NCBI RefSeq assembly: GCF_900187125.1
Contig: NZ_LT906468.1
Coordinates: 4,588,001 to 4,652,000, forward strand
DNA: 64,000 nucleotides
Direction of reading: 5' to 3'
Source of the DNA: Sphingobacterium mizutaii
Lineage (GTDB): Bacteria; Bacteroidota; Bacteroidia; Sphingobacteriales; Sphingobacteriaceae
The translations under genes were made by a program, and so were the position numbers. This document shows, one piece after another, positions 18,382 through 25,741 of this stretch; positions within the stretch are counted from its first letter, which is position 1; each line of letters begins with the position of its first letter. The notes under the pieces were generated by a model. It did not search any database. It was given only the letters and a program-made list of their open reading frames with translations, and had not been told where the DNA came from.

Positions 18382-18453
18382 TAGCCCCGAGCAGAATCGA
18401 ACTGCTATCAAATGTTTAGGAAACATCTATTCTATCCGTTGAACTACAGGGCC
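18382..18453 (-). tRNA. tRNA-Arg(CCU)
   Basis: The minus strand folds as a 72-nt cloverleaf. The acceptor stem pairs GGCCCTG with CGGGGCT (two G-T pairs). The anticodon stem GATGT/ACATT encloses loop TTCCTAA, giving anticodon CCT for the AGG codon. The T arm contains GTTCGATTC. CCA is not encoded. A terminator follows immediately. Confidence 0.95.
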
Positions 18454-18628
18454 GTGCTGCAAAACTAATATTTTATGGAATCAGAGCAAATTTTATTTTC
18501 AACTCATTTCTATTTATCCCTTTGCATTTCCATTCAAAGGTCAAAAACACTTTTCTATCCCACAAATTTTTCTTCCCTAATATCCCAAACAAACAACAGC
18601 CTGTAAATCAAAAAGAAGCCCTTTTGTG

Positions 18629-18647
18629 ATATAAGTCATTCTTATAT
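18629..18647. promoter_or_regulatory. Operator-like inverted repeat upstream of peroxiredoxin
   Basis: ATATAAG, 5-base spacer TCATT, CTTATAT: a perfect 7-bp dyad, centred about 83 bases upstream of the -7 element. It does not match a regulator motif I know with confidence; PerR/Fur-type proteins bind AT-rich dyads of comparable size. Confidence 0.4.
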
Positions 18648-18676
18648 GTGATACTGGTTTTAAATAGATAAAACCG

Positions 18677-18691
18677 ATAGTTAATAGCTAT
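18677..18691. promoter_or_regulatory. OxyR-like half-operator
   Basis: ATAGTTAATAGCTAT fits the OxyR motif ATAGnTnnnAnCTAT at every specified base. Its centre is 37 bases upstream of the -7 element of the peroxiredoxin promoter, a position suited to activation. Only one of the two tandem half-operators of the classical site is present. Confidence 0.5.
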
Positions 18692-18720
18692 TATCGATTA
18701 TTTTTAGGCTGTAAAAAGTG

Positions 18721-18728
18721 TATCTTTG
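18721..18728 (+). promoter_or_regulatory. Predicted -7 element (TATCTTTG) of the peroxiredoxin operon
   Basis: Exact TAnnTTTG match 27 bases before the ATG. The expected TTTG -33 element is missing at the usual distance, which fits a promoter that depends on an activator. Confidence 0.6.
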
Positions 18729-18755
18729 TACTACAAAAAAGAAAAGAAAATTATT

Positions 18756-19388
18756 ATGAGTTTTACAGGTAAAAATTTCCCGAACATTACAGTAGATGCT
18801 ATTGACTATTTAGGCGACAATTTCACTTTGAATTTGTTCGAAAAAGCACAACAAGAAAACAAGAAGGTCCTATTATTTTGGTACCCGAAAGACTTCACGT
18901 TTGTTTGTCCTACAGAGTTACATGCATTCCAAGAAGCTGTTGCTGAATTCGAGAAAAGAAACACTATCGTAATCGGTGCATCATGTGATTCAGCAGAGGT
19001 TCACTTTGCATGGTTGAACACTGCAAAAGACAACGGCGGTATCGAAGGTGTTGAATACCCTATCATTGCTGATACTAACCGCAACCTATCTAGCGTATTA
19101 GGTATCTTAGAAATGAAAGAGGTTGAACACCCTGAATACGGAACTCTAGTGGAAGGTTCTGCAGTATCTTACCGTGCTACTTACTTGATCGACGAGACAG
19201 GTAAAGTATTCCACGAGTCAGTAAATGATATGCCTTTAGGCCGTAATGTTAAAGAATACATCCGTTTGATCGATGCTTACACGCACGTTCAGAAACACGG
19301 TGAAGTGTGCCCAGCAAACTGGGAAGAAGGTAAAGAAGCGATGAACGCTACACGTGATGGCGTTGCTTCTTACTTGTCACACAATTAA
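18756..19388 (+). CDS. Typical 2-Cys peroxiredoxin (AhpC/Prx1 class)
   Basis: A 210-residue thiol peroxidase starting at the ATG at 18756 (MSFTGKNF); the frame runs upstream but through the promoter. The peroxidatic Cys lies in FTFVCPTEL and the resolving Cys in GEVCPANW, so both are present. It reduces hydrogen peroxide and alkyl hydroperoxides in the cytoplasm. No ahpF flavoprotein is adjacent; the thioredoxin directly downstream is the likely reductant. The OxyR-like site upstream suggests peroxide induction. The gene ends in a terminator that separates it partly from the downstream pair. Confidence 0.95.
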   Translation: MSFTGKNFPNITVDAIDYLGDNFTLNLFEKAQQENKKVLLFWYPKDFTFVCPTELHAFQEAVAEFEKRNTIVIGASCDSAEVHFAWLNTAKDNGGIEGVEYPIIADTNRNLSSVLGILEMKEVEHPEYGTLVEGSAVSYRATYLIDETGKVFHESVNDMPLGRNVKEYIRLIDAYTHVQKHGEVCPANWEEGKEAMNATRDGVASYLSHN

Positions 19389-19403
19389 TATTCCCCCATA
19401 TCG

Positions 19404-19430
19404 AAAGAGGAGGAACAACCTCCTCTTTTT
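19404..19430 (+). terminator. Terminator/attenuator inside the peroxiredoxin-thioredoxin operon
   Basis: AAAGAGGAGG and CCTCCTCTTT pair perfectly around loop AACAA, followed by further T residues. It sits 15 bases after the peroxiredoxin stop and 30 bases before the thioredoxin ATG, so thioredoxin is probably made by read-through at a lower level. Confidence 0.85.
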
Positions 19431-19459
19431 ATTTCAGATCAACTCTTAAATCAAAAATC

Positions 19460-19774
19460 ATGTTAGAAGAATTAAGCTCAGACAACTTACAAGAGGTCAT
19501 CGACAGTAATGATACCGTGATGGTCCAATATGCAGCTTCTTGGTGTGGCAACTGCCGCATTATGAAGCCGAAATTCAAGAAATTAGCAGGTGAAAACGAA
19601 AACGTGAAATTTGTAATCGTAGATGCAGAGAAATTCCCTGAATCCAGGAAACTTGCTAATGTAAACAACCTCCCAACTTTCGCAGCCTTCAAAGGTGGAA
19701 AGTTGATCAATCAAGTACAAACAAATAAAATCGAAGGATTAACAGAACTATTAAATGAAGTTACCAATAATTAA
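19460..19774 (+). CDS. Thioredoxin-family protein with WCGNC active site
   Basis: A 104-residue single-domain thioredoxin fold. The active site reads SWCGNCRIM, that is CGNC rather than the usual CGPC, which should shift its redox potential. The cis-proline region NLPTFAAFKGGK is intact. There is no signal peptide, so it is cytoplasmic. It lies between the peroxiredoxin and the DUF6952 gene and overlaps the latter by 20 bases. It probably reduces the peroxiredoxin. Confidence 0.92.
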   Translation: MLEELSSDNLQEVIDSNDTVMVQYAASWCGNCRIMKPKFKKLAGENENVKFVIVDAEKFPESRKLANVNNLPTFAAFKGGKLINQVQTNKIEGLTELLNEVTNN

Positions 19775-20012
19775 ACATCTCACCGAATTCATCGCTGAAA
19801 ACGACGCAGACTTCGTATTGGAAACAATCGAAACCTTGGAATCGTTGACCGAAGTCCCTCAACTGAAGGACGAAGAGCTAGATGTTATTGGTGAATTGAT
19901 CTCCAACATGTACGGCGCCATTGAGGTCAACAAGTTGGTTCAAGAAGGAATGCCACAGAAAGAAGCCCTGAACACCTTTATGAAGCGTGTTTTAGGCTCT
20001 ATTGACAAGTAA
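19755..20012 (+). CDS. DUF6952-family small protein
   Basis: An 85-residue acidic, helical, cytoplasmic protein (MKLPIIKHLTEFIAENDADF; ELISNMYGAIEVNKLVQEG). I recognise it as the conserved small protein that accompanies peroxiredoxin and thioredoxin in Bacteroidota, labelled DUF6952. Its ATG lies inside the thioredoxin gene with a 20-base overlap, so translation is likely coupled. No cysteine is present, so it is not itself a thiol carrier; its function is unknown. Confidence 0.85.
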   Translation: MKLPIIKHLTEFIAENDADFVLETIETLESLTEVPQLKDEELDVIGELISNMYGAIEVNKLVQEGMPQKEALNTFMKRVLGSIDK

Positions 20013-20055
20013 TTCGCATAAATAATCATAAGGTCAAGCTGTTGGCCACATTTTT

Positions 20056-20107
20056 CTTTTCCACAAAAACCTGTGCATAACTGTGTTTTTGTGGAAAAGT
20101 TTTTTTT
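20056..20107 (+). terminator. Strong intrinsic terminator of the peroxiredoxin operon
   Basis: A 15-bp perfect stem (CTTTTCCACAAAAAC with its complement at 20085-20099) around a 14-base loop, followed by eight T residues. Pieces resemble DnaA boxes, but the T-tract and position after the last gene explain it as a terminator. Confidence 0.9.
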
Positions 20108-20249
20108 AAATACCGCGGTTTATCAAATTGAATTGTATTACTTTTATATTTATTAAAGGTTAGACCAAAATAAAGCGCATCATCCTGCTAAAAATTGAAC
20201 CAACGGAATAAACACCAAGGTTTAAAGTCGAAGATTTTTAATTGTTGGT

Positions 20250-20288
20250 AAAAGGAATCAAATTATTTTGATTCCTTTTATTTTTTTA
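20250..20288 (+). terminator. Second hairpin with T-tract, just before the PIG-L gene
   Basis: AAAAGGAATCAAA and TTTGATTCCTTTT flank a 4-base loop, followed by ATTTTTTTA. It ends about 25 bases before the PIG-L ATG. Because the operon terminator lies 150 bases earlier, this hairpin either ends a short transcript that starts in between or attenuates the PIG-L operon. Confidence 0.7.
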
Positions 20289-20311
20289 CCCGAATCTTAT
20301 TACTTTTAAGG

Positions 20312-22750
20312 ATGATTCACAGATTCTTAGGCCTATTCTTCCTAATCCTATCATCTTTTTCCATTGCGCTTGCACAGCAAGGCAATTCGGCTTCTCTCAT
20401 CAAGCTCAAGATCGATAAACTTGGAACCCTTGGCACCGCACTTTATTTTGCGGCTCACCCAGATGACGAAAACACCCGGCTAATTGCCTATTTAGCCAAT
20501 GATCGCAAATATAGAACAGCATATCTTTCCCTGACCAGAGGCGATGGCGGACAAAACCTGCTCGGAACCGAACAGGGCATTGAGCTAGGCTTGATCCGTA
20601 CGCAGGAACTACTTGCTGCCCGCTCCATCGACAAAGGAGAACAGTACTTTAGTGCTGCGTATGACTTTGGCTTTTCCAAAACGCATGATGAAACCTTCAG
20701 CTTTTGGAAAAAAGAGGATATCCTCCGCGAGGCGGTCTATATGATCCGAAAACTTCAACCGGATGTCATCATCAATCGCTTCCCTCCGGATAGCCGTGGT
20801 GGACACGGACACCATCAAGCATCTGCTATCTTGGCCAAAGAAGCTTACGAAGCAGCCGCAGATCCCAATCGCTTTCCTGAACAATTAAAAGAACTGAAAC
20901 CATGGAAGGCCAAACGACTGGTTTGGAATACTGCCAATTTTGGAGGGATGAACAACACCTCAGACGAGCAGTTAAAGGTGGTCCTCAATGATTACAATCC
21001 GCTTTTGGGCTATTCCTATGGCGAGATATCGGCCATGAGCAGATCCCAACATAAGAGCCAAGGCTTTGGCTCAGCTGCTAACCGCGGCAAAACAACCGAG
21101 TATTTTGACCATGTTGCCGGAGAGAAAGCAAACCAAGATCTATTTGATGGTATCAATACCAGTTGGGAACGTCTAGGCGAACCCGTGAAGAACATCGAAA
21201 CGAAGATCCAGACTATACAAAACAGTTTTGACATCAATCATCCTGAAAAATCCATCAAAGACCTGGTCGCTCTGCATGCTATGGTCAAAGCTTTGAAACC
21301 CTCGGTATATAGAGACAGGAAAATAAAAGATATTGAAGACATCATCCTGTCTTCTGCGGGTATCGTTGCGGAGTCTATTGCTGCTAAGCCTAATTATGTG
21401 GTTAACCAGACTTTTCCGGTAAACAACGAAATCATTAAAAGAGCTGCAGATGTATCGGTTAAACTGATCTCGATTGATGGTAAGCAACTTGCTGAAGCAT
21501 TGCCCGCCAATGAAACCAAGAAATATCCATCGGAGAAGAAGATTGCACACTGGACCCAACCCTACTGGTTAGAAAAACCTAACTCCTTGGGTAAATTCGA
21601 TATCGAAGACAGCAACTTCGGAAATCCAGAGAACACCGATAATCCACACACCAGCTTTGTAATCGAAGTTGATGGCTTGGCCATAAGCATTGATAAACCG
21701 GTTGAATATCGTTTCGTAGACCCCGTACAAGGCGAAATCTACCAGCCCATATCCATTTCTCCGGCACTTACCGCGACCATCAGCTCTTCACAGGCGCTAT
21801 TGCAGACCGGTGATAAGAAAACCATCAGCCTGACCATTACAAACAATAGCGATCAGGCCCAAAAAGCAGAGTTAAGCTTTAAACAATCCGATGGTTTGAA
21901 CATCAGTCCGAAAGAAGCTGCGCTGGATATACCTGAGCACGGGATAGTCGTGAAGACCTTTGAGATTTCCAATCCCAAAAACACGGCAAGCAGCGAAATC
22001 CAACCCCTATTGAACGGAGAGCCGGTCTATGGCTTCAAGAGGATCGCTTACCAGCATATTCCGGACATCACCTGGTTTCCAGCGATCAACCTAAAAGTTA
22101 AAGCACTGGAAATTAACAATCCTTTGAAAAAAATTGGTTATATTCATGGTGCAGGGGATTTAGTTCCTACTGCATTGGAAAACATCGGCATACAAGTCGA
22201 CCTATTGAATAGCGACCTCCTTGCCAGCACTAACTTAAAACAATACGATGCAATTATTATTGGAATCAGGGCTTATAATGTCAGTCCGAATGCCAATCAA
22301 TGGTTACCCATCCTGTTGAATTATGCAGAGCAAGGCGGAACGGTATTGGCGCAGTACAATGTAAACTCCCGGATGAGCACCAATAAATTTGGCCCTTATC
22401 CATTTGAGATCAACAGAGAACGCGTAACGGAAGAGGATGCAAAGGTGACCTTTACTGATCCGAATGACCCGATCTTGAATTATCCCAACAAAATTACAGA
22501 CAGGGATTTTGAAGGCTGGGTACAGGAAAGAGGGCTTTACTTTGCGACCAATATATCTCCGGAATACCGCACGCCATTGAGTATGGCCGACAAAAACGAG
22601 GAGCAGAACAAAGGCTCTCTATTGGTGGCCAACTATGGAAAAGGGAAGTTTGTCTATGCCCCGTTGGCCTTTTTCCGACAATTGCCCGCAGGAGTTCCCG
22701 GAGCTACTAGATTATTTGTAAATTTGCTGGCTAAGAACGAAAAAAATTAA
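20312..22750 (+). CDS. Secreted PIG-L family deacetylase
   Basis: An 812-residue protein with signal peptide (MIHRFLGLFFLILSSFSIAL). Residues 40-280 form a PIG-L/LmbE zinc deacetylase domain with metal motifs AAHPDDE and HGHHQAS, plus TRGDGGQNLLG. A beta-sandwich-like middle region follows. The last 230 residues resemble a GATase-like fold (YDAIIIGIRAYNVSP, GKGKFVYAPLAFFRQLPAG-type ending). PIG-L enzymes remove N-acetyl groups from amino sugars. It is the first gene of a tight operon ending in a sodium:solute symporter, suggesting that the deacetylated or released sugar is imported. Confidence 0.9.
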   Translation: MIHRFLGLFFLILSSFSIALAQQGNSASLIKLKIDKLGTLGTALYFAAHPDDENTRLIAYLANDRKYRTAYLSLTRGDGGQNLLGTEQGIELGLIRTQELLAARSIDKGEQYFSAAYDFGFSKTHDETFSFWKKEDILREAVYMIRKLQPDVIINRFPPDSRGGHGHHQASAILAKEAYEAAADPNRFPEQLKELKPWKAKRLVWNTANFGGMNNTSDEQLKVVLNDYNPLLGYSYGEISAMSRSQHKSQGFGSAANRGKTTEYFDHVAGEKANQDLFDGINTSWERLGEPVKNIETKIQTIQNSFDINHPEKSIKDLVALHAMVKALKPSVYRDRKIKDIEDIILSSAGIVAESIAAKPNYVVNQTFPVNNEIIKRAADVSVKLISIDGKQLAEALPANETKKYPSEKKIAHWTQPYWLEKPNSLGKFDIEDSNFGNPENTDNPHTSFVIEVDGLAISIDKPVEYRFVDPVQGEIYQPISISPALTATISSSQALLQTGDKKTISLTITNNSDQAQKAELSFKQSDGLNISPKEAALDIPEHGIVVKTFEISNPKNTASSEIQPLLNGEPVYGFKRIAYQHIPDITWFPAINLKVKALEINNPLKKIGYIHGAGDLVPTALENIGIQVDLLNSDLLASTNLKQYDAIIIGIRAYNVSPNANQWLPILLNYAEQGGTVLAQYNVNSRMSTNKFGPYPFEINRERVTEEDAKVTFTDPNDPILNYPNKITDRDFEGWVQERGLYFATNISPEYRTPLSMADKNEEQNKGSLLVANYGKGKFVYAPLAFFRQLPAGVPGATRLFVNLLAKNEKN

Positions 22751-22758
22751 AAAATATA

Positions 22759-22956
22759 ATGGAAAATCAAATCGAAAACTCTAACGAAATCAACGTAAAA
22801 GGCATCATCCTATTAGTAGGTACTGTTTTAGGTGCTCTTACTGCTTGGGTTGCAAGTGGTACATTTTTATCATTAATTGCTGGACTTATCGGTGGTTTTA
22901 TTTTTGCAATCATCTTCATCTCCGCTCTATTACCAGAAAAATCGCATGACAGATAA
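22759..22956 (+). CDS. Small two-helix membrane protein
   Basis: A 65-residue protein eight bases after the PIG-L stop. A polar N-terminus (MENQIENSNEINVK) leads to two hydrophobic helices (GIILLVGTVLGALTAWV and LSLIAGLIGGFIFAIIFISA) rich in glycine. No family is recognised. Its place between a secreted deacetylase and a transporter, with overlapping downstream reading frames, suggests a membrane accessory subunit. Its 3' end overlaps the next microprotein by 11 bases. Confidence 0.8.
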   Translation: MENQIENSNEINVKGIILLVGTVLGALTAWVASGTFLSLIAGLIGGFIFAIIFISALLPEKSHDR

Positions 22957-23065
22957 AGGACTACCGCCATTCGTACGAAGCTGGAGACAATTCTATTGGA
23001 TCATTGTCATCTGGTTAGTCGTTTGCATAGTTCTAATGTATATTTTTACTAGATATTTTGGATGA
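22946..23065 (+). CDS. 39-residue single-helix microprotein coupled to the symporter
   Basis: The ATG at 22946 gives MTDKGLPPFVRSWRQFYWII and one membrane helix (YWIIVIWLVVCIVLMYIFTRYF). It overlaps the 65-residue gene by 11 bases, and its stop shares ATGA with the symporter start (23062-23065). Overlap on both sides strongly supports translation. A single-helix subunit next to a sodium:solute symporter recalls the small accessory subunits of some such transporters, but the sequence does not match one I know. Confidence 0.75.
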   Translation: MTDKGLPPFVRSWRQFYWIIVIWLVVCIVLMYIFTRYFG

Positions 23066-24777
23066 GTAGTATCGATTGGATAGTACTCATCCTAACCTTG
23101 CTTTCCATAGTGGTTTATGGGATCTACAAAAGCAAGAACGTCAAGACCATTGACGGCTATATCCTCAGTGACCGTTCCTTACCTTGGTACACCGTAGGAC
23201 TCTCAGTAATGGCAACCCAGGCAAGCGCCATTACCTTCCTCTCCGCCCCTGGACTCGCTTACTCTTCAGGCATGAGCTTCGCACAGTTCTACTTTGGTTT
23301 ACCATTGGCAATGATCGTGCTCTGCATCACCTTTGTCCCGATCTTCCATAAACTCAAGGTCTATACTGCCTATGAATTCCTGGAGAAGAGATTCGACATC
23401 AAGACCCGGGTCCTAACCGCATCATTGTTCCTGATCCAACGAGGGATCTCGACAGGGATCACCATCTTTGCTCCGGCCATCATCCTATCCACCATATTGA
23501 ATATAGACCTAGTGATGACCACCATCGGCATCGGTACTTTGGTCGTTATCTATACGGTTTATGGCGGTACCAAAGCGGTATCATACACACAGCTTTTGCA
23601 GATGTCCATCATATTCGCCGGGCTATTATTAGCTGGCGTTCTTGTCGTACATCTATTGCCCGAGGACATCGGATTCAAAGAAGCCTTGCACATTGCTGGA
23701 AAGTCAGGAAAGGCGAATGCCATTGACTTCAAATTTGATCTGGACAATCAATATACCGTCTGGACCGGACTAATCGGCGGATTCTTTTTGCAACTATCCT
23801 ATTTCGGAACTGATCAGAGCCAGGTAGGTCGATATTTAACCGGCTCCTCAGTAAAAGAAAGCCGATTGGGATTGCTGATGAATGGATTGCTAAAAGTGCC
23901 TATGCAGTTCTGTATCCTGTTGATCGGTATCTTGGTCTTTGCTTATTATCAATACCATACCCCGCCTTTGTTTTTCAACGAACAGGTCATAGAAAAACTT
24001 GAAAACAGTTCCCATAAACAAGAATATGAGGACATCAAACAGCGACATGAACAGCTAAGTGAGGAAAAAACGGTTTATATCAACCAACTGACCGCAGCCC
24101 TAAAGGAAAAACAAGAGGATAAAATAGATGATACCAGGGTCAATCTTCAGCAATTTAATGAGAAAGATAAAGGCTTGCGCACCGAACTGGTGGACCTGAT
24201 CAAGAAAAACGATCCGAATGCCGATACCAACGATACCAACTATATCTTCCTAAGGTTTGTGACCGATACCTTCCCTAAAGGACTAATAGGCCTATTGATT
24301 GCCATTATCTTCCTAGCCTCTATGGGAGCGACGGCCAGTGCCATCAACTCACTCTCCTCTACGACCGTCATCGATATCTATAGACGATTCGTAAAACGAG
24401 ATGCCAATGATGCGCATTACCTAAAAGCTTCCCGTATCAGCACGCTATTCTGGGGAGTTTTCACCATAGGGATCGCCCTATATTCCAGTCAATTGGGCAA
24501 CCTATTGGAAGCCGTTAATATCCTTGGATCCCTGTTCTACGGGACTATCCTTGGCATATTCCTGGTGGCATTCTACATCAAAAGAATCGGTGGAAAAGCG
24601 GTTTTCTGGTCAGCAGTGATTACGGAAGTAATCGTCATCGGGATTTGGCAATTGAATATTGTTGCCTTCCTTTGGTTGAACCTAATAGGCTGTGTACTAT
24701 TGATCCTGATCGGACTGATCCTGCAGTTCTTTATGTCCAATACACAAAAAAAGGACCTCGAACCTGTCGAAGCCTAA
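23062..24777 (+). CDS. Sodium:solute symporter (SSS family)
   Basis: A 571-residue symporter of the SSS/SLC5 family with about 13 helices and the LeuT-like core (GLSVMATQASAITFLSAPGL, SYFGTDQSQVGRYLTG). A charged coiled-coil insertion of roughly 90 residues (around residues 310-400, for example QEYEDIKQRHEQLSEEKTVY) interrupts the membrane part and probably projects into the cytoplasm. Such insertions occur in Bacteroidota members. Substrate unknown; sialic-acid- or sugar-like solutes fit the PIG-L partner. Translation is coupled to the 39-residue microprotein by ATGA overlap. Confidence 0.9.
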   Translation: MSSIDWIVLILTLLSIVVYGIYKSKNVKTIDGYILSDRSLPWYTVGLSVMATQASAITFLSAPGLAYSSGMSFAQFYFGLPLAMIVLCITFVPIFHKLKVYTAYEFLEKRFDIKTRVLTASLFLIQRGISTGITIFAPAIILSTILNIDLVMTTIGIGTLVVIYTVYGGTKAVSYTQLLQMSIIFAGLLLAGVLVVHLLPEDIGFKEALHIAGKSGKANAIDFKFDLDNQYTVWTGLIGGFFLQLSYFGTDQSQVGRYLTGSSVKESRLGLLMNGLLKVPMQFCILLIGILVFAYYQYHTPPLFFNEQVIEKLENSSHKQEYEDIKQRHEQLSEEKTVYINQLTAALKEKQEDKIDDTRVNLQQFNEKDKGLRTELVDLIKKNDPNADTNDTNYIFLRFVTDTFPKGLIGLLIAIIFLASMGATASAINSLSSTTVIDIYRRFVKRDANDAHYLKASRISTLFWGVFTIGIALYSSQLGNLLEAVNILGSLFYGTILGIFLVAFYIKRIGGKAVFWSAVITEVIVIGIWQLNIVAFLWLNLIGCVLLILIGLILQFFMSNTQKKDLEPVEA

Positions 24778-24809
24778 ATCCTGAAAAGGATCTTACCCAT
24801 TAAAATTTA

Positions 24810-25736
24810 TTAATAATACTTTCGATAGAGATCATAAAGGATCGCTCGGTCTCGATCCGTCAAGACGGGGGATAGATCAGACTTGACAAACTTCCGTTTA
24901 AAGGACTTGATTGCCGCATCCTGATTGGTCAGATCATAACCCATGAGCTTAAGGGCATCAATCGGGTTAAAATTGGAAGGCGGAGCCATTAAATAATTAG
25001 GATTGTACCAGATTCCGAAGCCGCGATCGGCCAACAGTTGCCAAGGGAAGAATACATTTGGATCGTCTTTTCTTCCTGGCGCAAAATCAGCGTGTCCTAT
25101 GAAGTTTTTCTGCGGAATGCTATACTTGGTCTTCAAAGTGTCCAATAAGACCAGCAGTGAGTTTATTTGGGCATCTGGGAAGGGTTCAGAACCATTGTTG
25201 TCAAGTTCTATACCGATGGACACCGAATTCATGTCCGTTATGCTGCCCCATTTGCCTCTGCCGGCATGCCAACCGCGCAAATAATCATTCAGCATCTGCA
25301 CCACCCGACCATCACGCCCGATCACATAATGGCTACTCACTTTGGTATGCGCCAATTGAAAGGTGCGAATGGTTTGGGCCAGGTTGGCCTGAGAAGTATG
25401 GTGGATCATCACGAAGGATGGCTTCCTGACATCAAAATGGATGGCACTGGCAAAATCATACTGTTTGCTGGTCCCCTGCAAAAACATATTCCATGCCTGT
25501 TGCTCAGGAGTCAACTCGGTATTGACAGCAAGAGTGGGAGCCACTTTTGCCTGTTCGATTACCTCTGCCGGTTTATTTAGCGTATCAAGCTTCGGCGCAG
25601 AATTCTCAACGATAACAGAAGGAGTAATGACAGCTGTATTTGATTGCAATACCTTCGACTTCTTAGCAGTAGAACAACCAACCAAGAACATTACCCCACA
25701 CAACGCAGCAATCAGTCTCACCGAAATTATTCTCAT
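24810..25736 (-). CDS. N-acetylmuramoyl-L-alanine amidase lipoprotein (Amidase_2)
   Basis: The ATG at 25736 gives 308 residues (an in-frame TTG lies one codon upstream). A lipoprotein signal has its Cys in FLVGCSTAKK. After a linker comes a zinc-dependent Amidase_2 domain from about residue 105 to 245, with ligands in MIHHTSQ, GWHAGRG, IGIELDN and FIGHADFAPGRKDDP. The enzyme cleaves the amide bond between muramic acid and the stem peptide, acting on murein or its fragments in the periplasm. It is the last gene of a leftward block with DUF3078 and a carboxypeptidase-like domain protein. Confidence 0.92.
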   Translation of the reverse strand: MRIISVRLIAALCGVMFLVGCSTAKKSKVLQSNTAVITPSVIVENSAPKLDTLNKPAEVIEQAKVAPTLAVNTELTPEQQAWNMFLQGTSKQYDFASAIHFDVRKPSFVMIHHTSQANLAQTIRTFQLAHTKVSSHYVIGRDGRVVQMLNDYLRGWHAGRGKWGSITDMNSVSIGIELDNNGSEPFPDAQINSLLVLLDTLKTKYSIPQKNFIGHADFAPGRKDDPNVFFPWQLLADRGFGIWYNPNYLMAPPSNFNPIDALKLMGYDLTNQDAAIKSFKRKFVKSDLSPVLTDRDRAILYDLYRKYY

Positions 25737-25741
25737 CAATC

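Larger units (their letters stand above)
18454..18755. other. 302-bp regulatory gap between tRNA-Arg and peroxiredoxin
   Basis: Contains the tRNA promoter region on the minus strand and, for the peroxiredoxin gene, a symmetric operator-like repeat (18629-18647), an OxyR-like motif (18677-18691) and a -7 element (18721-18728). No open frame of interest is seen. Confidence 0.6.

Noticed and set aside
20056..20099. DnaA-box-like sequences (TTTTCCACA, TGTGCATAA, TGTGGAAAA) suggesting an origin
   Set aside because: They are parts of a perfect 15-bp hairpin with T8 tail directly after an operon; no perfect box and no AT-rich array.
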